Source: a virus. From it: a stretch of 36,915 bases of DNA. Under the pieces are notes generated by a model. That model did no database searches and was not told where the DNA came from. It saw nothing but the letters and a program-made list of their open reading frames with translations. A program made the position numbers and the translations under genes. The stretch covers positions 1 through 36,915 of IMG/VR virus record IMGVR_UViG_3300038619_000274. The stretch is one strand, 5' to 3'. Positions 23,548-31,300 of the stretch are shown here, piece after piece (the first letter of the stretch is position 1; the number at the start of each line of letters is the position of its first letter).

Positions 23548-24804
23548 ATGACCAATTATCGAAGCAAAACCTGCTGCGTCGTCGATAACGGCCTGTTTCT
23601 CGAAGTGGCGATCACGCTCGCCAAGGACTTCGGCAAGGTCCTCTATTACATGCCGTGGCAGTCCGGCTATCCGACGTCGAACGTGCTGCTCGTAGGCCAC
23701 GGTATTCCCGGCGTCACGCGCATCGACAGCTTTTGGCCGCTGCTCGACGAGATTGACCTGTTCGTGTTCCCCGACGTGTACGAGGGTCCGCTGCAGGAGC
23801 ATCTTGCGAGCCTCGGCAAGCGGGTGTGGGGCAGCCGCAACGGCGACCAGCTTGAGCTATTCCGCGCCGACAGCAAGAAACACATGAAGTCGCTTGGCAT
23901 CGACATTGGGCCGTGGAAACTCATCAAGGGCATCGACAAGCTGCGCGAACACCTTGAAAAGCACGACGATCAATGGGTGAAGATTTCGCGCACGCGCGGC
24001 GACTTCGAGACCTTCCACGCGGAAAACTACGACCTGGTGAAGCCCAAGATCGACGAGCTGGAGCACCAGCTCGGCGCCAAGGGCGAGATCATGGAATTCA
24101 TCGTCGAGGAAGGCATCCCCGACGCGGTGGAGATCGCCTACGACGGCTTCACCATCGACGGCAAGTTTGCCAAGAACGCGACGTTCGGCATCGAGGTCAA
24201 AGACAAGGGCCTGGTGACGAAGACCACCAAATACGACGCCCTGCCCGAGCAACTGCGCACGGTCAACGACAAGCTCAAAGGCACGCTGGCCGAATTCCGC
24301 TATCGCAACTTCCTCGCGGTCGAAATGCGGATCACCAAAGACGGCACGCCTTACGTGATTGATCCGTGCTGTCGCGCCGGCTCGCCGCCGTCCGAATTGC
24401 TGCTCGAACTGATCTGTAATTGGGCGGACATCATGTGGGAAGGCGCCGAGGGCACCGTGGTCGAGCCGGTGTTTCAGGCGAAGTGGGGCGCCGAGCTGCT
24501 GCTCATCTCCGATTGGGGCGACACCCACTGGCAACCGCTGCAATTCCCGAAGTCGATCCGCGAGCAAGTCAAGCTGCGCTACGCCGCTGTCATCGACGGC
24601 ACCTATTACGTCGTGCCGCAGGCCTCCGCGCATCCCGAGATCGGCGCCGTTGTCGCCACCGGCGACACGATGGACGCCGCGATCAAGGAAGTCTGCGCGA
24701 TCGCCGAGAAGGTGAAGGGCTTTTACGTCGAGGTCGTGCCCGAGTGCCTCGATGAAGCGCAGGAGCAATTCGACAAGCTGCGCGAGTTCGGGATTAAGGT
24801 TTAG
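23548..24804 (+). CDS. ATP-grasp ligase-like protein
   Basis: A 418-residue protein with an ATP-grasp profile. An N-terminal pre-grasp domain (about 1-110, with KTCCVVDNGLFLEVAITLAKDFG) is followed by a lid-like region (WVKISRTRGDFETFH, GEIMEFIVEEGIPDAVEIAYDGF), a metal/ATP-binding segment (FLAVEMRITKDGTPYVIDPCCRAG) and a C-terminal domain (EIGAVVATGDTMDAAIKEVCAIAE) resembling the end of PurD-type glycinamide ribonucleotide synthetases. Such enzymes ligate a carboxylate to an amine with ATP. It starts two bases after the SpeD-like gene and probably acts with it, but no substrate can be named. Its TAG overlaps the stop of the minus-strand gene as TTAG. Confidence 0.65.
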   Translation: MTNYRSKTCCVVDNGLFLEVAITLAKDFGKVLYYMPWQSGYPTSNVLLVGHGIPGVTRIDSFWPLLDEIDLFVFPDVYEGPLQEHLASLGKRVWGSRNGDQLELFRADSKKHMKSLGIDIGPWKLIKGIDKLREHLEKHDDQWVKISRTRGDFETFHAENYDLVKPKIDELEHQLGAKGEIMEFIVEEGIPDAVEIAYDGFTIDGKFAKNATFGIEVKDKGLVTKTTKYDALPEQLRTVNDKLKGTLAEFRYRNFLAVEMRITKDGTPYVIDPCCRAGSPPSELLLELICNWADIMWEGAEGTVVEPVFQAKWGAELLLISDWGDTHWQPLQFPKSIREQVKLRYAAVIDGTYYVVPQASAHPEIGAVVATGDTMDAAIKEVCAIAEKVKGFYVEVVPECLDEAQEQFDKLREFGIKV

Positions 24805-25316
24805 ATCGGGAAGATGGGCGTCCCGTCTCTCAGTAGCACATGCGGCATGCGCATCGCTTTGAGCATGTTGTTTTCTAAAACCTGCAGCTCGTCCTCGGTC
24901 ATTCCATTTTCGTCGCGGCGCGGCAGGCCGGCCTCGGCGCGCTCACTATCGGTGATGATTTGCACACCGTTGTCGAGAAACAGGTCCGATAGTTCAACCG
25001 CACACTCGCGGTACAAATTGCGTTCCGAGTGATCGCAAACATACCGCCCGACGATGTGCAGGACGGAGCCGAGCAGCTGCTGCGCCCGCCCGTAGCGCCG
25101 ATTGATCGTGATTTTCGGGCTGCCCGGCTTGGGCGCCGGCGGCAACGGCATCCAGTGTGTCGGCTCGATTCGGGTGTTCCAATTTCCTTCGCTGTCCCGA
25201 TAGCCGCCATCCTTAGCTCGATACGCTAGGCCAATCGCGCGCTTACCATCGCGCGGCCAGTAATAGATAAACATCTCGTCTTGAGGCGCCGTTTCGATCG
25301 GTTGCCAGCGAGCCAT
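24801..25316 (-). CDS. DUF551-like phage protein
   Basis: A 171-residue minus-strand protein. Its N-terminus (RWQPIETAPQDEMFIYYW ... PTHWMPLPPAP) matches the widespread DUF551-type phage pattern (W-P-I-E-T-A-P ... HWMPLP). A distinct C-terminal part (RRYGRAQQLLGSVLHIVGRYV onward) is helical and charged. I chose the ATG at 25316 because GGAGG lies six bases upstream; TTG codons further out give only a two-residue extension. Its stop overlaps the ATP-grasp stop, and its start is 11 bases from the start of the giant gene on the other strand. Function of the family is unknown. Confidence 0.75.
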   Translation of the reverse strand: MARWQPIETAPQDEMFIYYWPRDGKRAIGLAYRAKDGGYRDSEGNWNTRIEPTHWMPLPPAPKPGSPKITINRRYGRAQQLLGSVLHIVGRYVCDHSERNLYRECAVELSDLFLDNGVQIITDSERAEAGLPRRDENGMTEDELQVLENNMLKAMRMPHVLLRDGTPIFPI

Positions 25317-25327
25317 CAACAACCTCC

Positions 25328-28300
25328 ATGATCCGCTGTCCCAACTTCCGCTCCGATAAGGCGCGGGATGACTTCAATGCTGTGCTGGCGCGGCTCGGCG
25401 GCGTAGCCATGTCCGCCGACGACATCTCGCCGCGGCAACCCTATCTCGCGCGCCTCAACGAAAAGCAAACGCAGGCTTATCACGTCGCGCACTATTTATG
25501 GAACGCGCACAAGACGCCGGCGGAGATCGGGGCTTTCCTCGATGCACTCGACCAGGTGAGGGATGCGCTGGAGGCAGAGCCGGCGCCGACACCCGCAAAA
25601 ACGCTGGCACCAGCGCAAAAAGCGGAGAACGAAACGGGACGGCCTCCTTCTGTTCCGGGTGACGTAGCGTCAACCGAAGCCGCCCCGCTGTCGAACCTGC
25701 CGGCGATCAATCTGGCGCGGGATCTGCTCGAACGGCTGCGCGCCGGCAAGCCGATCTCGACCAAGATCATGCAGCAGATGGCGGCCGAGATTTATGGCGC
25801 CAAGCTGTCCGAGGGGCATTTCGACCGCAAGGACATGCAGGACGCGCTTGAGCTTGCGGTGAACATGCGGATTGCCGAAGACGCCGCATTGCGCACCGAT
25901 AAGGGCGAGTGGCGCGAGCCGATGGCGAAGCTCGACGAGCTTTTGTCGAAGCTGCCGACACAGCGGGTGCGCTCCGAGGAACAAGAGAGCTTCCAGCAAT
26001 TCTCGACGCCACCGACCTATAGCGCTGCCGCGGCCTATGCCGCGAACCTGCGCGATGGCGACGTCGTGCTTGAGCCTTCGGCCGGCACCGGCTCGCTGGT
26101 CGCGGCGACCTCAAAGCCGGGCGTGAAAATTATCGCCAACGAATTGTCCGAGCGGCGCACCGCGCTGCTGCGCGCGCTGATCGGCGACCGGATTTTTCAC
26201 GAGAACGCCGAGCAGCTCAACAACACGCTGCCCGACAGCGTGAAGCCTTCCATCGTGGTGATGAACCCGCCGTTTTCGCAGACCGCCGGCCGCATGGGCG
26301 ACAAGAAGGTGCCGATGACCGGCGCCATCCACGTCGAGCAAGGCTTAAAGCGCCTCGAACCGGGTGGGCGCCTGGTGGCGATCGTCGGCCGCGGCATGAC
26401 CATGGGGGCGCCGGTCTATCGCGCCTGGTGGTCGAAGATTGGCAAGGAATACACCGTCCGCGCCAATATCGGCGTCGACGGCAAGGTGTTCGAGAAATAC
26501 GGCACCACTTTCGGCACTCGTTTACTCGTCATAGATAAGGTGAAGCCGACCGGCGAAGCGCCGGTTTTGGCAGACGCGCAGACGGTCGATGACCTGATGC
26601 GCGCATTGGAGCCGATCCGAAATGCCCGGACTGCCGCAGAACAACATGGTGCTCAATCGGCTGGCGCTGAATTGGCTGAAGCAAGCCAAGACGCCGGGGG
26701 TGCCCCATTATCTGAACCTGCTGCTGCTGGCGGAGTGGGGCCTGGAGAACGGGGCATCGGGGGGCTGGCCGGAGAAGGAGCGACCAGCACTGCGGGATCA
26801 GGTGAACCTGATGTTCGGGTGGAAGCCGGCGAACACGCTGGCGTGGCTGCTGTCGAACCCGGAAGCGGGCGACCGAGCGGAGCAACAGGACAATCTCCTG
26901 AAGTTGCTGGAGGCCGTGGACAACCCGAAGGACGCGGCGGCGCACGTCCTCAACGCAATCTGGGACCGGCTGGTGGCGACGACGCCGCAGCTACAGCCCG
27001 CAGCGAGCGAGTTGAGCTAGAGCACGCCGAGCCTGGTTCGCAGGGCGCAGCGGAAATTTCCGACAGCCTCTACGATCAGTACCGCCCGCAGCGCGTCAAA
27101 GTGCCGGGCGCCAAGCCGCATCCGTCAAAGCTCGTCGAATCCGCGGCGATGGCATCCGTGCCGCCGCCGGCGCCGACGTACAAGCCGAGCCTGCCGCGCG
27201 CGGTGATCGAGAAGGGCTTGCTCTCCGACGCGCAGATCGAACCCGTCATCTATGCCGGCGAGGCGCACGCCAAGATGTTGCCGGCGGCGGAAGGCGAGCC
27301 GGCGAGGCGCAAGGGCTTTTTCATCGGCGACGGCACCGGCGTCGGCAAAGGCCGCGAGGTCGCCGGCATCATCCTCGATAACTGGAACCAGGGGCGCACC
27401 AAGGCCGTGTGGGTGTCGGAGAAGCGAAAGCTGCTCACCGACGCCAAGCGCGACTGGAAGGGGCTGCAACAAAACCCCGATCACCTTTTCGACGTGGGCA
27501 AGGTCAAGACCGGCGAGCCGATCGACGCCAAGAAGGGCATCGCGTTTGTTACCTACGACACGCTCAAGGGCGGCATGTCGGATCAAGCGGCGCTCTCCCG
27601 CGGCGGTTTCGTGCGCAAGCAGTCCGTCTCGGTCAACGGCCAGCCTGGCTTGGTGCAATCGGTCGGCAAAGTCGCGCGCGGCAAACCGGCGCAGATCACC
27701 GTCAAGCTCGAAAACGGCACCACCGTCACCGTGCCGGCGAAAGAAGTGAAGGCGGAGGAAAAGGCCGCGGTCAAATCGCGCATCGACCAGCTCGCCGATT
27801 GGTTCGGCAAGGACTTCGACGGCGTGATTGCTTTCGATGAAGCCCACAACATGGGCAACGCCACCGACACCAAGGGCGACCGCGGACAGAAAGACGCGGC
27901 GATGAAGGCAATCGCCGGCATGGACCTGCAGAAGCGGCTCCCCAACGCCCGCATTGTCTATGTCTCCGCCACCGGCGCCACCGAGGTTTCCAATCTCGCT
28001 TATGCCGATCGGCTCGGGCTGTGGGGCAGGGGCACGCCGTTTGCCTCGCGCGCCGCGTTCGTCTCGCAAGTCACCGAAGGCGGCATCGCGGCGATGGAGC
28101 TCATCGCCCGCGACATGAAGCAGCTCGGCCTCTACACCGCGCGCAATCTCTCCTATGACGGCGTTGAATACGATCGCGTCGAGCACAAGCTCGATGCCAA
28201 CCAGCGCGAGATTTACGACACGTTGGCGCAAGCCTGGCAGGTGGTGCTGCGCGACATCAACGCGGCGCTCAAGCTCACCGGCGGCAACTTCGACAGCCGC

Positions 28301-31300
28301 GCGAAGTCCGCCGCCATGTCGGCGTTTTGGGGCGGCCATCAGCGGTTTTTCAATCAGATCATCACCTCGATGCAGATGCCGTCCGTCGTCAAGGCGGTCG
28401 AGCAGGATCTCGCGGCCGGCCGGCAGGTGGTGCTGCAACTCACCAACACCAACGAGGCGTCGCAGGAGCGCGCCGCGGCGAAAGCGCAGACCGCCGAGGA
28501 CATCGAGGACCTCGACATCACGCCGCGCGACCAGATCATCCAGCTCGTCGAAAACTCGTTCCCGACGCAGGAATATGAAACCTACGTCGACGACGACGGC
28601 AAGGAGCGCTCGCGCCCGGTGGTCGATAGCAACGGCAATGCGGTGCAGAACAAGGAAGCCGTCGCCATGCGCGAGCGGCTGATCGACCAGTTGGCTTCGG
28701 TGCGCGTGCCGCAGGGACCGCTCGACCTGGTGCTCGATCACTTTGGCGTCGATACGGTCGCCGAAGTCACCGGCCGCGGGCGCCGTTTTGTGCTCAAGCC
28801 CGACGAGAAAACCGGGCAGAAGCGCCGCGTCGAGGAAAGCCGGCCGGGCTCGGCCAACCAGGCGGAGACCGACGCCTTCCAGGAGGGCAAGAAGAAAGTC
28901 CTGATCTTCTCGGAAGCCGGCGGCACTGGCGCGTCTTACCATGCCGACAATACCGCGGCCTCGAAGGACGCGCGGCGCTCGCACTACCTGGTGCAAGGCG
29001 GCTGGCGCGCCGACAAGGCGGTGCAGGGCTTTGGCCGTACCCACCGCAGCAACCAGGCGTCGGCGCCAATCTTCCGGCTGGTGACGACGGACCTGCAGGG
29101 GCAGAAGCGGTTTATCTCCTCGATCGCGCGCCGGCTCGGGCAGCTCGGCGCGCTCACCAAGGGCGAACGCAAAGCCGGCGACCAAGGCATCTTCTCGGCC
29201 CGCGACAATCTCGAAAGCACCGAGGCGCGCACCGCGCTCACACAGTTTTTCCGGGACATCTACAACAACGCCGTTCCCGGCATCGACATCAACGACTTCG
29301 AGGAACAGACCGGCCTGAAGCTGCGCAACAAGGACGAGGAAGGCCGCAGCATGGGGATGCTGGAGGACTTGCCGCCGATCACGCAATTCCTCAACCGGCT
29401 ATTGTCGCTCAAGTTCGACCTGCAGAACACCACGTTCAACTCGTTCTCGGAACGGCTCGACGCGGTGATCGAGGCGCGGCGCGAGGCCGGCCTGCTCGAT
29501 GTGGGCCTGGAAACCGTCAAGGCCGACAAGATCGCCAAGGAGACCGAGCAGACCGTGCATACGGTCGAAGGCTCGGGCGCGCAGACAAAATACGTCAAGC
29601 TGAAATTGTCAGACAAGTTCAAGGCCACCGACTTCGATACCGTGGCCTCGAACGAATGGCGCAAGGTGACGGCCTGGCTCGAAAGCCCGAACGGCAAAGT
29701 GTACGCCGCGGCCGAGGCGCCGAGCCTCACGGACGCCAGCACCGGCCGCATCATCGACAGCTATCGCCTTGTCAGTCCGGTGTCGGATTCGCGCACCATC
29801 AACAAGGAGAACGTCGAGAAGCCCGATACCAAGTGGAAGAAGATCGAAAAGAGCGAAGCCTCCGCGCTGTGGCGCAAGGAGATCGCCGCCGCGCCTGAGT
29901 ATGTCACGCGTGACATGCACCTGATTACCGGTGCGATCCTGCCGATCTGGGATCGGCTCAAAGGCAACCCCCGCGTGGTACGGCTTGCGACCGAGGCCGG
30001 CGAGCGGCTGATCGGGCGCGTTGTGCCAAACGACGCGATCGCCGCCACGCTTAAAGCTCTCGGCGCCGAAGCAAAGGCACAGAGCTACACGGCCGCGGAC
30101 GTGTTCCTGAAGGTGCGCGCCGGCGGCCGCGCTACGCTGGCAAACGGCTGGACCTTGAGCCGGCGCCTGGTCGCCGGCGAGCACCGCATCGAATTGACCG
30201 GCCCGAGCGCATTTTCCGAAGCGCAGGAGGTCAAGAAAGACGGCGTGTTCACCGAGCGCATCGACTATAAGACGCGGTTTTTCGTGCCGACCGACGCCGA
30301 AGCAGGCTCTCGCGTCATCGAGCGCCTCACCCAATACCGGCCGGTGACGGACCTGGTGGAGCGCGGCGCCGCACCCCACGACATGGCCGCCGGCGACGAG
30401 CCGATGTTCTCGGTGAAGGGCGACGATCGTGTTAAGGGCGAAAGCGACGCACTCGCGGAAGCGGTCGCGCGGCGTCTTTTGCCGGCGTTGCGCGCCGAGC
30501 TTGACCGGATGGGCCTCTCGGACATTCCGCTCAATCTGCCCGGCACGCTGACGGCGCGCATCGGCGCCAAAAAGTACGAACTCAACGGCTATTACTTCCG
30601 CCAAGCGATCACGATTGCGCTCAATGCCGAAGACATCGGGCGAACCTTGCACCATGAGGCGCTGCACGCGCTTCACGATCTCGGGGTGTTCAAAGACACC
30701 GAATGGCAAATCCTGACGCGGCAATCCGACCGCGCCTGGCGCAAGCAATTCCGCATCGAGGAGGGTTACGCGCATCTGGCTGATGAGCTGCGCACCGAGG
30801 AAGGTATCGCCCACGCCTACGCCGCCTGGGCAAAAGGCGAGATGAAAGTGGACGGTCGGATCGCCCGGCTGTTCAAGCGCATCCGCGACTTCTTCGAAGC
30901 GTTGCGCAACGCGCTGCGCGGGCTTGGCTTCAAAAGCGCCGAGGACGTGTTCCGCAACATCAAAGAAGGCGAGATCGGGAACCGAGCACGCGCCGGCGCC
31001 GGCGACGAGCCGATGTTCGAGATGCGCCGGGACAATGCGCCGGCGGAAGCTCGCGCCACGCCGAACCTCAACCGCCGCATCCGCGACCGCATCGAAGCGG
31101 CGCTCGACAGCAAGTTCGGCCGCAAATTCATCGAGGGGACGCAAGACCTCTCGCACCCGGTCAAGCTCTTGCAGGACGAGCTTGAAATGCGCCGGGAAGG
31201 CGCCTTCGAGGACCCGGAGGACTTCTACACCCGCAAGCGCCTTTATCCCGGCCGCGTCGGCGCCTGGACCGACACCTTCAACAAGAAGCATCTCGATCCG

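Noticed and set aside
25577-25690. Possible nested frame in the N-terminal linker of the giant protein
   Set aside because: The third-position signal is mixed, and no start codon with a ribosome site exists in the alternative frame.
27125-29386. Very long open frame on the minus strand opposite the helicase domain
   Set aside because: The plus frame has clear helicase motifs. The minus frame gives Asp/Arg/Val/Leu-rich sequence typical of the antisense of GC-rich codons and has no ribosome site.
29609-31291. Long minus-strand open frame opposite the zincin region
   Set aside because: Same antisense effect. The plus strand encodes HEALH and conserved polyvalent segments.
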